Shown: in pieces, positions 1 to 8,779 of the stretch | Layout: each line of letters starts with the position of its first letter | Position numbering within the stretch: the first letter of the stretch is position 1 | Assembly: GCF_003863335.1 (NCBI RefSeq) | Contig: NZ_RRAZ01000024.1 | Coordinates: 1 to 56,637 of the forward strand | Direction: 5' to 3' | DNA length: 56,637 nucleotides | Source of the DNA: Falsigemmobacter faecalis | GTDB lineage: Bacteria > Pseudomonadota > Alphaproteobacteria > Rhodobacterales > Rhodobacteraceae | The notes under the pieces: model-generated | What the model was told of the DNA's origin: nothing | Seen by the model: the letters and a program-made list of their open reading frames with translations, nothing else | Databases searched by the model: none | Made by a program: the position numbers and the translations under genes

Positions 1-2
1 GC

Positions 3-383
3 TTAAAAAGCGCCACATCCTGTCCAAGAGATGGGGATCACCTCAATCTCACCCTGCGATTAGGATCGATCCATTCGGTCAAAGGTAAAAGCGTTGATGG
101 CACTCTCGTTGTCGAAAGCGAGGTATGGAAAGGTCGGCGAGCCGAGCAGCAGTGCATTGATCTCACCACAGTGCTTCCTCGCGCGTTCGGTGTTGTTGCT
201 CAGTCATTCACCGGAGTAGGGCTGACCGCTGCGACGAACGTTTTTGTGGGTGTGACACGCCCGAGAGAATTTCTCGGGCTTGCACTGCGAAAATCTGAAG
301 CAACGACGTTGGTGGGGCCGGCTATGGACCAAGGCTGGAAAGTTGTTGACTTGGTATCGCTAGCTGCGCAGTTGAATGAGTAA
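3..383 (+). CDS. C-terminal end of a UvrD/Rep-type ATP-dependent DNA helicase (5' end outside window)
   Basis: The frame is open from the first bases of the window to a TAA stop, giving 126 visible residues with no start inside the window. Two superfamily-1 helicase signatures can be read. A motif V-like stretch GSIHSVKGKSVDGTLVVE lies near visible residues 21-38. A motif VI-like stretch TNVFVGVTRPRE follows about 50 residues later. Their order and spacing match the UvrD C-terminal domain, which couples ATP hydrolysis to DNA unwinding. The helicase core motifs I-IV lie upstream of the window, so the exact family member (UvrD, PcrA, Rep or a UvrD-like defence helicase) cannot be decided. The gene looks intact at its 3' end and is likely part of the backbone next to the tRNA rather than the island. 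Confidence 0.72.
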   Translation, partial: LKSATSCPRDGDHLNLTLRLGSIHSVKGKSVDGTLVVESEVWKGRRAEQQCIDLTTVLPRAFGVVAQSFTGVGLTAATNVFVGVTRPREFLGLALRKSEATTLVGPAMDQGWKVVDLVSLAAQLNE

Positions 384-646
384 ATCAGCTTGCCAACTCG
401 TGAGCGAGGGGAGCGCTGACATAGGTCAGATGACCGTCGGGTTTGACCTCTCACTGTCACAGAAATGCTGCGACACCTACAGCCTCCCTTCCGCCAAATA
501 CGGTCATATTACTCATGGGATTCCAAGTAGGCTGGCGAGATAGGACGATTGCCCGCAAAGTCACAAAGAAATCATTTGACATGAGTGCGCACGCAAAACC
601 CCGCTTTTGCGCACTCTTATGCTTCATCCGCAACAAATAAAGGGGA

Positions 647-722
647 TGGCGCTCTCGGCAGGATTCGAACCTGCACTCGTCGGTTTAGAAGACCGCTGCA
701 TTATCCATTATGCTACGAGAGC
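647..722 (-). tRNA. tRNA-Arg (anticodon TCT)
   Basis: The minus strand folds as a 76-nt tRNA with an encoded CCA end (647-649) and discriminator G. The acceptor stem pairs GCTCTCG (716-722) with CGAGAGC (651-657). The D-arm contains TAGCATAATGGATAATGC. The seven-base anticodon loop CTTCTAA puts anticodon TCT at 687-689. The T-arm is GCAGG-TTCGAAT-CCTGC. The bottom pair of the anticodon stem reads as G.A, and everything else is canonical. tRNA-Arg genes are common integration targets, and mobile-element debris begins about 300 bases away. Confidence 0.95.
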
Positions 723-766
723 CGAAGCCATTGTCTGTATTCTATCTTTTTGGCTTTCTCAACCAG

Positions 767-796
767 TTTCTACGCCAGTTTCCTGCCGCAGTGGCC
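767..796. repeat. Direct repeat copy 1 beside the tRNA-Arg gene
   Basis: The 30-base stretch starting TTTCTACGCC and ending TGGCC recurs at 968-997 with 26 of 30 positions identical. Both copies lie 5' of a tRNA-like sequence on the minus strand. The first is upstream of the real tRNA-Arg and the second upstream of the decayed tRNA-like fragment at 857-905. This suggests that a unit of about 200 bp including the tRNA was duplicated and one copy decayed. An attachment-site origin is an alternative. Confidence 0.55.
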
Positions 797-856
797 AGAA
801 CTCGCGAGGTATCCCGAAAACTCTCGCCTTGCTTTATGAGCCCTTTAGCCAAGTTC

Positions 857-905
857 GGATGTCCTTAGAGTGAACATCCATGCTTCATCCGTTATACTAC
901 GGAGG
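857..905 (-). pseudogene. Possible decayed tRNA fragment (5' half, Arg-like)
   Basis: On the minus strand the stretch GTAGTATAACGGATGAAGC (882-900) resembles the D-arm of the intact tRNA-Arg; about 20 of 30 bases match over the 5' region. It is followed by a stem-loop, GGATGT/ACATCC, at 857-879 in the position of an anticodon arm, with an enlarged loop. No T-arm or matching acceptor 3' strand follows. It cannot be a working tRNA. It could be a relic of a duplication, or chance similarity. Confidence 0.3.
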
Positions 906-967
906 TAGAAAGCTTTTTAGCCTTATGACGGCTTCTTATAGATCATACTCTAAGCCTTGAAAACCCA

Positions 968-997
968 TTTCTACGCCAATTTCCGGCCGTACTGGCC
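968..997. repeat. Direct repeat copy 2 beside the tRNA-like fragment
   Basis: This is the second copy of the 30-base repeat at 767-796, differing at four positions. Its right end runs directly into ACTGGCCCCATTTCGACC (991-1008). That motif reappears with one extra C at 56549-56567 near the other end of the window, and the first transposase remnant starts just beyond it. Confidence 0.55.
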
Positions 998-1020
998 CCA
1001 TTTCGACCAGGCACTTAACA

Positions 1021-2135
1021 GGCTGCTGAAAAAGTCAGCTGCGCAGGACGGTTATTCTTCACCAGGGCCGGTTTTGCTTTGATTTCTCGTCCTAATCGCA
1101 CGCTTGCATGCCGTGCTTGCCTGAGGTCGTCATGCAGCCGGCAATTTCGGCAGCCTTGCGAGATTGTTGGCGGCCATGGCCCTGATGAAGCGCGCGCATG
1201 AATCCGATGCCGCGACAGGCGGTTTGTGCAATGCCTCCGATGATTTTTGCCCAGCCGAACGCGTCCTCGATCCGTTTGCGATGTTTGAGGGACATGGCGT
1301 ATCCCTTGCGGCATGTAGTCCGACGATCAATGGCTGAGTGCTGTGATTTCCGGGCAGCATGGGGTGTGACACAAGCTTTTCGCAGGTCGGGCACGAAGAA
1401 GGCGACATCGAAGTTCCGGTCACCACCCAGCGTCAATCTGCGGGCGAACCCGGGTGACTGACAATGGATCATGCGACGCTGTGCTCTGCCTGTCCATCAG
1501 CCTGGGTCAGATCGCCCTGCACGATCAGGCCCGCACGGTTTTCCATCAGCGCATGGCCAGTGTAGCACAGCATGTGCACTGGCACCCCGCGACTTCCTGT
1601 AAAGCCGTGCCTGCGGATCCGTTGCCGAGGCATGAGTTGCGTTGCTGCCCGTCTCTGCGCGGAAATCGACTGCCGCATTGCGGCTCTGGAGGTATCTGGC
1701 GGGCATCTGGCTGGCTTCGGTATTCTAGGACGTGACTGGCGCGACGGTGGCGGCTTGAGGGCCTGGAGATATGCCTGGAGCATCGCCCCCGGGGTCCTCT
1801 CCTCCTTCCGGCGAAAACTCTTCATGGAAGCCCAGGCTTTGACCAGAGTGCCATCAACCGAGAAAGGCTTATCGGACAAGAGAGGCTTTACCTCACGATG
1901 GGCAAGGATCGCCGCCATGATGCGGCGGAACATATCCGTGTTCAGCAACCGATCACGGTGCTTGCTGCATACGGCAGGACCCCAGACACGCTCCTCCACG
2001 CGCAGGCCGACGAACCCGCACAACAGCAGGTTGTCGGTCATCTGCTCCATCAGCTGCCATTCGGATCGGAGCGCGTAAAGGATCTGCAGCAGGCTGGCAC
2101 CGGTCAGACGCTCAGGCGAAATCGAGGGACTGGCC
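1021..2135 (-). mobile_element. Decayed IS5-family element with broken transposase gene
   Basis: A terminal-repeat-like GGCTGCTGAAAAAGTCAG lies at 1021-1038. Behind it a minus-strand transposase is readable in pieces. The N-terminal part (from about 2120) contains ASLLQILYALRSEWQLMEQM, then FVGLRVEERVWGP, and FSVDGTLVKAWASMKSFR near 1800-1880. The middle part contains HALMENRAGLIVQGDLTQADG. The C-terminal part (1120-1440) contains SAIDRRTTCRKGYAMS, KRIEDAFGWAKIIGG and finally LARLPKLPA. These are hallmark segments of IS5-type DDE transposases, but they sit in at least two frames, and roughly the first 45 residues are missing. It is therefore an inactive relic. A related relic in the same orientation lies at 50370-51100. 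Confidence 0.8.
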
Positions 2136-2220
2136 TGATGGCTTCAGAGCCCCTGTCGGCCAAGGGTTCAGATTTCCGAACACCTCAGCAGGCCACCAGC
2201 CTTGATCCTGTGTCTGGGGG

Positions 2221-2990
2221 ACGCTGAAGGTCGGGGTTGAGGCCACAGGAGGTTTGGAATGGCGGCTTTGGCAGCGCTTAGAGCAGGCGGATATCGCAGC
2301 GGTTCCGCTGCCTCCGGCTCAGATCAAGGCCTTTGCGAGGTCTCGCGGCACGCATGCCAAAACGGAGCGCATTGATGCGGAATTCATTGCTGCCTTCATG
2401 GCTTTTCGCCCTGAAGCCGGCCGGGAGCTGCCGGATGAAACCATTGTGGCATTAAGGTCTTACACGACCAAGCATGCGCAACTCGTGGAGATAAAGCAGC
2501 GCCTGAGAGCGCAGAGTTCGGCGCGACGGAAACAGGATGCGCCAGCGGCTATAAAGACTCTTGATCAGGAACTTATTGTGGCAATCGAAGCCCGGATCCG
2601 TGATATCGAGAGCGGATCCGAAGGCTGATCTGCGCCTCTGACGACATGGACGAAGAATGGACGAAGATGAGAGGCTGCTGCGCTTTGTGCCGGGCATTGG
2701 CCCTGTTTGTGCCAGCCTTCTGAGTGCAGAAATGCCCGAACCGGGCTCCATGACAGGCCTGGCACCCTCGCCCAGGACAGCGGCGCCCTGAGAGGACGCC
2801 GTATGAGCGCTGGCGGGAGAAGGGACTTACGGCAGGCGCTGTTTCAGGCAGCGCTCACGGCTTCCCTGCACAATCCAACTCTGACGACCGCAGCACAGCC
2901 TCTGCGCGATAAGGAGAAGCCCCATAACGTCGTGATCATTATAATCGCCGCGCGGCTCGTGGCGATTGCGAAATCAAGGCAGAAATGGAA
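2221..2990 (+). pseudogene. IS110-family (DEDD) transposase, truncated and frameshifted
   Basis: The frame 2221-2628 reads LKVGVEATGGLEWRLW followed by a segment with AFARSRGTHAKTERIDAEFIAAF, the typical C-terminal part of the IS110 RuvC-like domain. The N-terminal half with the first catalytic acidic residues is absent. After the stop, sequence from another frame gives RLLRFVPGIGPVCASLLSAE (about 2667-2730). A third frame gives GGRRDLRQALFQAALTASLHNP (about 2810-2880), the Transposase_20 segment. At least two frame changes are needed, so the gene is dead. The 290 bases from 2990 to the thiolase stop contain no recognisable gene. Confidence 0.8.
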
Positions 2991-3282
2991 CGCTGCAGCC
3001 GGAAAGAAACACAGTTGCTGGCACGTCCCGTCAAAACAAAAACTCAAAGACATGCACGCAACAGCGCCCGGTGAATGGCGCCTGTTCCTCTCCGGCGGGT
3101 CGCCGTTTCGACTGCGACTGCCCCCAAAGGGGCCAGGTTCCTTTCCCCCTGGCAGGCTTAACCGCGCAGCACCCGATGTGAGACGGTCTTGCAGGTGAGA
3201 GCCGATGCTCCTCCTTACGATATTGACTTGTCATAGTCTTACGAGTGCCTTGAGACTGTCACGGGGACCTGCAGTGAGCCGC

Positions 3283-4458
3283 TCAGAAGCGGATCAGCCC
3301 CGCACAGCCCATGCCGCCCGCCACGCACATAGTGACCACGCCCCATTTTGCCCCCCGGCGCTGCCCTTCGCGCAGCAGATGCCCGGTCAGGCGCGCGCCG
3401 CTCATGCCGTAAGGATGACCAATGGAAATCGCGCCGCCATTGACGTTCAACCGATCAGAGGCGATGCCCAGCTCTTCGGCGCAATAGACCGCCTGGCTGG
3501 CGAAGGCCTCATTCAGCTCCCAAAGATCAATGTCTTCGACCCGCAGGCCATGGCGCTGCAGCAGGCGCGGCACCGCAAAGACCGGGCCGATCCCCATCTC
3601 TTCGGGCGCGCAGCCCGCAGAGGCAAAGCCCGCAAAGCTGCCCAGAACCGGCAGCCCGCGCGTCTCGGCCTCGTGGCGCGACATCAAAAGCACCATCGCC
3701 GCCCCGTCCGAGAGCTGGCTGGCGTTTCCGGCGGTGATAAAGCCGCCCTCGCGGACGGGCTTCAGCGCGGCCAGTCCCCCGGCGGTGGTCTCGGGGCGGT
3801 TCCCCTCATCGCGGCTGAGGGTGACGCGCTTTGCCGAGGTCTCGCCGGTGGCGCGGTCGGTGACCTGCTGGCTGACGGTCATCGGCAGGATTTCGTCGTC
3901 GAAAATTCCCGCCTCCTGCGCGGCGGCGGTGCGCCGCTGGCTTTCCAGTGCAAAGGCATCCTGGGCCTGCCGCGAAATGCCGTAGCGCGCGGCGACCAGA
4001 TCGGCGGTCTCGATCATCGGATGATAAAGCCCCGGCATATGCTCCGCCAGCCAGTCATTGCGCAGACGCTTTCGGTTGGGATCTGAGGCGGTCAGGCTGA
4101 TCGATTCAACGCCCCCCGCAATCACCGCGCCCAGACCGTCGAGCCGGATCGCCCGCGCCCCTTGGGCAATCGCATCCAGCCCCGAGGCACAAAAGCGCGA
4201 GACCATCACCCCCGCAGAGCTGACGGGCAGCCCTGCCCGCAGCGCGGCCGCGCGGGCCAGGTTGCCGCCCGTGGCCCCTTCGGGATAGCCGCAGCCAAGG
4301 ATCACTTCCTCAATGTCCTGCGGCTGCAGGCCGCTGCTTTCGACCAGATGACGGATCAGGGGAGCGGCCAGATCCACCCCGGCGGTGTCGTTAAAGGCCC
4401 CGCGAAAGGCCCTGCCAATGGCCGTGCGGGTGGTGGCGACGAAAACGGCTTCGGTCAT
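3283..4458 (-). CDS. Acetyl-CoA acetyltransferase / thiolase family protein
   Basis: This 391-residue protein has the normal length and motif order of a biosynthetic/degradative thiolase. The acyl-accepting cysteine is Cys90 in SRFCASG, the active-site histidine is His348 in SIGHPYG, and the second catalytic cysteine is Cys378 in CVAGGMG. It would cleave 3-ketoacyl-CoA with CoA to acetyl-CoA plus a shortened acyl-CoA in the cytoplasm. Its ATG overlaps the stop of the FadB-like gene by four bases (ATGA). The pair is therefore translationally coupled, like fadBA of beta-oxidation. It is the last gene of a minus-strand SDR-fadB-thiolase operon. Substrate chain type cannot be read from sequence. 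Given the neighbouring monooxygenase and ligase, a role in the last step of degrading a branched or alicyclic acid is inferred. Confidence 0.93.
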   Translation of the reverse strand: MTEAVFVATTRTAIGRAFRGAFNDTAGVDLAAPLIRHLVESSGLQPQDIEEVILGCGYPEGATGGNLARAAALRAGLPVSSAGVMVSRFCASGLDAIAQGARAIRLDGLGAVIAGGVESISLTASDPNRKRLRNDWLAEHMPGLYHPMIETADLVAARYGISRQAQDAFALESQRRTAAAQEAGIFDDEILPMTVSQQVTDRATGETSAKRVTLSRDEGNRPETTAGGLAALKPVREGGFITAGNASQLSDGAAMVLLMSRHEAETRGLPVLGSFAGFASAGCAPEEMGIGPVFAVPRLLQRHGLRVEDIDLWELNEAFASQAVYCAEELGIASDRLNVNGGAISIGHPYGMSGARLTGHLLREGQRRGAKWGVVTMCVAGGMGCAGLIRF

Positions 4459-6503
4459 GGCGTCACTCCTGAAAGGGTCCGGGACGGGTCGGTCAGCCGC
4501 CCGCCTGTGGCGGCCAGCCCGCGCAGCAAAGCGCAGGGGCGCAGACGGGCATTGCCGGTCTGCTCCGCGTAGTGATCAAGACCTGCGACAATCCCGGCCA
4601 GCCCGCGTTCATCGGCGTAAAACATCGGCCCGCCGCGCCAGCGCGGAAAGCCGTAGCCATTGAGCCAGATCGCATCGATATCGCTGGCCGAGGCGGCAAT
4701 CCCCTCCTCCAGGATCCGCGCGCCCTCATTGATCATCGGCAGGATCAGCCGGTCTGTCAGCTCTGCCTGCCCGATAGCGCGCCGCGTGATGCCCAGCCGC
4801 GCAGAGGTGTCGCGGATCAGCGCCGCCACCTCCGGGTCGGGCTCAGGCCTGCGGCCATCGGCGCCGTAGCGGTAATAGCCGCGCCTGGTTTTCTGCCCGA
4901 GCCGCCCCGCTTCCACCAGCGCATCGGCGACCGGCGCTGTCTGCCCCGTCGCCTGTCGGTTGCGCCAGCCGATATCGAGGCCCGCCAGATCCGCCACCGC
5001 ACAGGGGCCGAGCTTCCCGCCAAACGCAGTGAAGGCCGCGTCGAGATCTTCGGGCAGCGCGCCTTCCTGCAACAGCGCCTCGACCTGGGCGGTGCGCTGC
5101 GCGAGCATGCGGTTGCCGACAAAGCCATGGCAGTTCCCGACCACCACCGGCAGCTTGCCGATGGCCCGCGCGGTCGCGGTGATCAGATCAATGGCCGCCG
5201 GAGAGCTGCGCGGGCCGCGCACCACTTCCACAAGCTTCATCACATTGGCGGGGCTGAAGAAATGCATCCCCGCCACCCGCTCTGGTCCGGATGCAAAGCC
5301 CGCGATCCGGTCGATATCGAGATAAGAGGTATTGCTGGCCAGCACCGCATCGGGGCGCGCGATCTGCGCGATCTGGCCGAAGATCTGCTCTTTGACGGCG
5401 ATGTCTTCAAAGGCCGCTTCGATGATCAGATCCGCGGCGGCAAGCCCGGTCAGAGCGCCCTCAAAGCGGATCGCCGCCAGTTGCGCATCCCGCGCCGCCG
5501 CGCTCAGCGAGCCGCGCGCCACGGAATGGGCGTAGCTTTCTTCGACGCGCGCCCGCGCCCGTCCGGCTGCGGCCTCATCGGTCTCGCAAAGCGTCACCGC
5601 AAAGCCTTTCGCCGCAAAGGCCATGGCGATGCCCGCCCCCATGGTGCCGCCGCCGATCACCCCGATCTGACGCGGCAGGGCCGGACGCCCCGCGCCACCC
5701 GTACCGCGCTCAGCAAAAAACGCATAGCGCAGCGCCTTGGAGCGGGGATGAAGACGCAGTGCATTAAACGCCTCCCGCTCACGGCTCAGGCCCTCCGCCA
5801 GGGGCAGATGCGCCGCCGCGCGCAGGCAGTCGATGATGGCCGCGATGGCCGGATCATCGCCGCGGGACTGCATAAGCGCGGCCGCTGCCTCTTCAAAGCC
5901 CGCCGCGTCGATCCCGGCAGGGCGCGGCAGGGCGTCCCCCGCTGCAAGGCGCAGCGCGAGGGCCGAACCCGCCTCAATCAGCTCCTCAGAGGGGGCGAGC
6001 AGATCCGCCACACCCGCCGCAAGCGCCGCCTTTGGATCCAATGGCTTACCCGAGGCGATCAGATCAAGCGCCCGCACCAGACCCGTCAGAGGCGGCAGGC
6101 GCTGCGTGCCGCCCGCGCCAGGCAGCAGCCCAAGCGTCACTTCCGGCAGACCAACACGGGCTTTGGGGCCCAGCACCCGGGCGCGACAGCCAAGCGCCAG
6201 CTCCAGCCCGCCGCCAAGGGCCGCGCCATCGATCGCCGCCACAACGGGTTTACGACCCGCCTCAATCTGCAAAATCAGATCGGGCAGCAGCGGCGGCAAA
6301 GCGCCCGCCTCAAACTCGCGGATATCGGCCCCCGCGCTGAAGGTCTTCAGCCGCGAGGCCAGCACAATGGCCCGCACACCGGGATCGGCCTCAGCCGCAG
6401 TCAGCGCATTTTGCAGCCACAGACGCATCTCATGCCCAAGCGCATTCACCGGCGGCTGCGCCAGCCAAAGGACCGCCACCTGGCCGCGGATCTCACTTTC
6501 CAT
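4455..6503 (-). CDS. FadB-type bifunctional enoyl-CoA hydratase / 3-hydroxyacyl-CoA dehydrogenase
   Basis: This 682-residue multifunctional beta-oxidation enzyme has a crotonase domain in the first ~190 residues, with the oxyanion-loop region [13 protein letters not shown]. From about residue 290 there is a Rossmann NAD-binding segment, [19 protein letters not shown], followed by the 3-hydroxyacyl-CoA dehydrogenase domain and its C-terminal repeat ([15 protein letters not shown], then [16 protein letters not shown]). It would hydrate 2-enoyl-CoA and oxidise the 3-hydroxyacyl-CoA with NAD+. The frame extends 19 codons further upstream. I chose ATG at 6503 because it is preceded by a GGGGGAGAG ribosome-binding site. 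It lies 105 bases downstream of the SDR stop and overlaps the thiolase start, consistent with one operon. Length and architecture resemble the peroxisomal-type/FadJ-like subfamily. Confidence 0.93.
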   Translation of the reverse strand: MESEIRGQVAVLWLAQPPVNALGHEMRLWLQNALTAAEADPGVRAIVLASRLKTFSAGADIREFEAGALPPLLPDLILQIEAGRKPVVAAIDGAALGGGLELALGCRARVLGPKARVGLPEVTLGLLPGAGGTQRLPPLTGLVRALDLIASGKPLDPKAALAAGVADLLAPSEELIEAGSALALRLAAGDALPRPAGIDAAGFEEAAAALMQSRGDDPAIAAIIDCLRAAAHLPLAEGLSREREAFNALRLHPRSKALRYAFFAERGTGGAGRPALPRQIGVIGGGTMGAGIAMAFAAKGFAVTLCETDEAAAGRARARVEESYAHSVARGSLSAAARDAQLAAIRFEGALTGLAAADLIIEAAFEDIAVKEQIFGQIAQIARPDAVLASNTSYLDIDRIAGFASGPERVAGMHFFSPANVMKLVEVVRGPRSSPAAIDLITATARAIGKLPVVVGNCHGFVGNRMLAQRTAQVEALLQEGALPEDLDAAFTAFGGKLGPCAVADLAGLDIGWRNRQATGQTAPVADALVEAGRLGQKTRRGYYRYGADGRRPEPDPEVAALIRDTSARLGITRRAIGQAELTDRLILPMINEGARILEEGIAASASDIDAIWLNGYGFPRWRGGPMFYADERGLAGIVAGLDHYAEQTGNARLRPCALLRGLAATGGRLTDPSRTLSGVTP

Positions 6504-6608
6504 TGTCTCTCTCCCCCTGCTCCCGCCCGCAGCCTGCAGGAGAGAGACCTCTATCGGCAACTCTTTTTGATCTGCAGGCTGCGCCCGGCCCGGACGCAGC
6601 CCCTGGTC

Positions 6609-7424
6609 TCAGCGCAGCACGGCGACCCGCGGATCGGCAGGCCGCTCGGAATAGGGATGCGAGGACGACAGGCCACCGTCGACCGGAATGGCCTGGCCGT
6701 TCACATAGCTTGCCAGATCCGAGACCAGAAAGAGCGCCGCCTTGGCGATCTCATCCGGGATCCCGCCACGGCGCATCGGGTTGCGGCGGCCGATCTGGTC
6801 CTCCTGCCCGGCCGCCCGCGCCTGGTCATAAAGCCGCTTCGTCATCGCCGTTTCAATCAGGCCCGGGCAGAGCGCATTCACCCGGATGCCGCTGCCCGCC
6901 AGCGCTTGAGCGGCGGTCTGCACCAGGTTGATCACACCCGCCTTCGAAGCCGAATAGGCCGCCGGCCCCGCCCCCGCCCGCATCCCCGCCACCGATGCGG
7001 TGACGATGATCGAGCCGCCGCCCCGGCGCTGCATCTCGGGCGCGGCGTGGCGGATCGCCAGATAGGGGCCGATCAGATTGACCCGCAGAATTTCGGCCCA
7101 GGCCTCAGGCGTGGCATCAAAATAAGAGGCGAGCGGCCCGCCGGTAATCCCCGCATTGGCGAAACAGGCATCAAGCCCGCCAAACCGCTCCCGCGCAAGG
7201 GTGACGGCTGCGATCACATCCGCCTCTGCCCCCGCGTCCATTTCCAGCGCTGCCGCCTGACCGCCAGCCGCCTCGATCTCAGCCGCCAGCGCGCTCACGG
7301 CGCTGTCGCGATCCCCCAGCACCACCAGCGCGCCCGCCTTTGCAAAACGCAGCGCCGTTGCGCGGCCAATGCCCGATGCGGCTCCGGTGATCAGCACCAC
7401 CTTACCTTCGATTGAGACTGTCAT
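6609..7424 (-). CDS. SDR-family NAD(P)-dependent oxidoreductase
   Basis: This 271-residue classical short-chain dehydrogenase/reductase has the cofactor motif TGAASGIG at residues 13-20 and NAG at 90-92. The catalytic set is Ser144, Tyr157 and Lys161 (YSASK), and a C-terminal PVDGGLSS segment follows. Asp38 after the second beta strand suggests NAD(H) preference. It would interconvert a secondary alcohol or hydroxyacyl compound and a ketone. It is the first gene of a minus-strand unit with the FadB-like protein and thiolase, and it is divergent from the tandem TetR regulator across a 110-base promoter region (7425-7535). The likely role is to oxidise the starting alcohol to a ketone or a hydroxy intermediate in the same pathway as the adjacent BVMO; this is inferred from context only. 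Confidence 0.9.
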   Translation of the reverse strand: MTVSIEGKVVLITGAASGIGRATALRFAKAGALVVLGDRDSAVSALAAEIEAAGGQAAALEMDAGAEADVIAAVTLARERFGGLDACFANAGITGGPLASYFDATPEAWAEILRVNLIGPYLAIRHAAPEMQRRGGGSIIVTASVAGMRAGAGPAAYSASKAGVINLVQTAAQALAGSGIRVNALCPGLIETAMTKRLYDQARAAGQEDQIGRRNPMRRGGIPDEIAKAALFLVSDLASYVNGQAIPVDGGLSSSHPYSERPADPRVAVLR

Positions 7425-7535
7425 TCTGTCCTCCCTTGCTCCATACCCGATCCCGCATTATCAGTGCGGTATGCCTGAATTTTAAGGCTTTAGCGCCTCA
7501 TTCCTTCGTTTTCATTTTCAAAAGGACGGCCTCCC

Positions 7536-8771
7536 TTGACCGATCCCACCCCTGAGCGCCGCAGTTCCGCAAAGTTTGAGAAGCGCCGCCGTGCCATTCT
7601 TGATGCCGCTGCGGTGCTGATAAACCAGCACGGTGTGCGGGGACTGACCTTTGTGGAGGTGGCGAAAGCGGTGGAAATGAACACCACCTCGATCACCTAT
7701 TACTTCCGCAAGCGCGAGCTTCTGGCCGCGGCCGCGATCGAAGAAACCATCCTGCAGCTCGATGAGATGACCCGCGAAGCGGCGCTGGCCCCGGACCCCA
7801 TGGCGCGGGTCAGCCGTCTGTTGCGGCTGCGGCTTGATTACAGCGCCGCCGTGCGGCGCGGGGAAAAGCCGCCGCTGGCGCTTTTGGGCGATCTGCGCGC
7901 GCTGGAGGATCCGGCGCGGGCCGCGCTGATCAGCGGCTATGCCGAAATCTCGCGCCGGGTGGCCGGATTTTTCGGCCCTCTGGAGGACCGGGGGCTTTAT
8001 CTGCAGCGCCGCGCCTGCGCGCATGTGCTGCTGGATCTGCTGCATTGGATGCGCGCCTGGCTGCCCGATTTCGCGCTGCATGACTTTGACTTTGTGCATG
8101 ACGCGCTGATGGATCTGCTGCGCCATGGCTTTCTGGGCGCTGCCACCCCCTGGCAGCCCCATCTCAATCAACCCGCACCCGGCGAGGAGGACAGCAGTGC
8201 CGCCTATCTGCGCGCAGCGACCCTGATGCTGAATGCGCGCGGCTATCGCGGGGCCTCTGTCGATGAGATCGCGGCGCAGCTGAACCTTTCGAAGGGGAGC
8301 TTTTATCACCACATCGACAGCAAAGACGATCTGGTGCTGGAATGCTTCCGGTCGAGCTACAGCCGCGTGGTGCAGATCCAGGACCGCGCCTCGGCCCTGG
8401 CCGGGCCCTGGGGGCAGCGGCTGGCGCAGGTGCTGTCGGATCTGCTGGCCATTCAGTTCGACGCCCGCTTTCCGCTGCTGCGCACCACCGCCATGCAGGC
8501 CCTGCCCGCCGAGATGCGGCGCGAGACCATCACCCATGCGGCCTGGATGGCCAATGGCTTTGGCGCGATGCTGGCGCGGGGCGCGGCGGATGGCTCGCTC
8601 AGGCCGGTGCATGCCGGGATCGGCGGGCACTGCCTGCTGGCGCTGATCAACTCGGCCTTCGACTTTCACCAATGGCCCGACACCATGCCCTCGACCGCCC
8701 GCGCGATCGAGGTCTATGCCGGGGCGCTGGCGCGGGGCCTGCCGCTGACGGCCGCGATTGACGAGGGCTGA
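7536..8771 (+). CDS. Tandem-domain TetR/AcrR transcriptional regulator
   Basis: The 411-residue protein is about twice the usual TetR length because it carries two complete TetR units. The first helix-turn-helix is near residues 12-62 (ILDAAAVLINQHGVRGLTF, then NTTSITYYFRKRELL). The second is near residues 225-275 (ATLMLNARGYRGASVDEIA, then LSKGSFYHHIDSKDDL). Each is followed by its own helical region. The start is TTG at 7536, with AAAGGA twelve bases upstream; no ATG gives a full first domain. The gene is divergent from the SDR-fadB-thiolase operon and convergent with the BVMO gene, so it probably controls that operon, perhaps in response to an acyl-CoA or ketone. A single-chain pseudo-dimer with two DNA-binding heads is the interesting possibility. 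Proteins of this layout are known in proteobacteria. Confidence 0.88.
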   Translation: MTDPTPERRSSAKFEKRRRAILDAAAVLINQHGVRGLTFVEVAKAVEMNTTSITYYFRKRELLAAAAIEETILQLDEMTREAALAPDPMARVSRLLRLRLDYSAAVRRGEKPPLALLGDLRALEDPARAALISGYAEISRRVAGFFGPLEDRGLYLQRRACAHVLLDLLHWMRAWLPDFALHDFDFVHDALMDLLRHGFLGAATPWQPHLNQPAPGEEDSSAAYLRAATLMLNARGYRGASVDEIAAQLNLSKGSFYHHIDSKDDLVLECFRSSYSRVVQIQDRASALAGPWGQRLAQVLSDLLAIQFDARFPLLRTTAMQALPAEMRRETITHAAWMANGFGAMLARGAADGSLRPVHAGIGGHCLLALINSAFDFHQWPDTMPSTARAIEVYAGALARGLPLTAAIDEG

Positions 8772-8779
8772 AAGGCCCC

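Noticed and set aside
4572-7415. Plus-strand open frame of 947 codons
   Set aside because: It runs opposite the FadB-like and SDR genes, is rich in Arg/His/Gln with no domain, and is the usual antisense shadow of GC-rich coding DNA.
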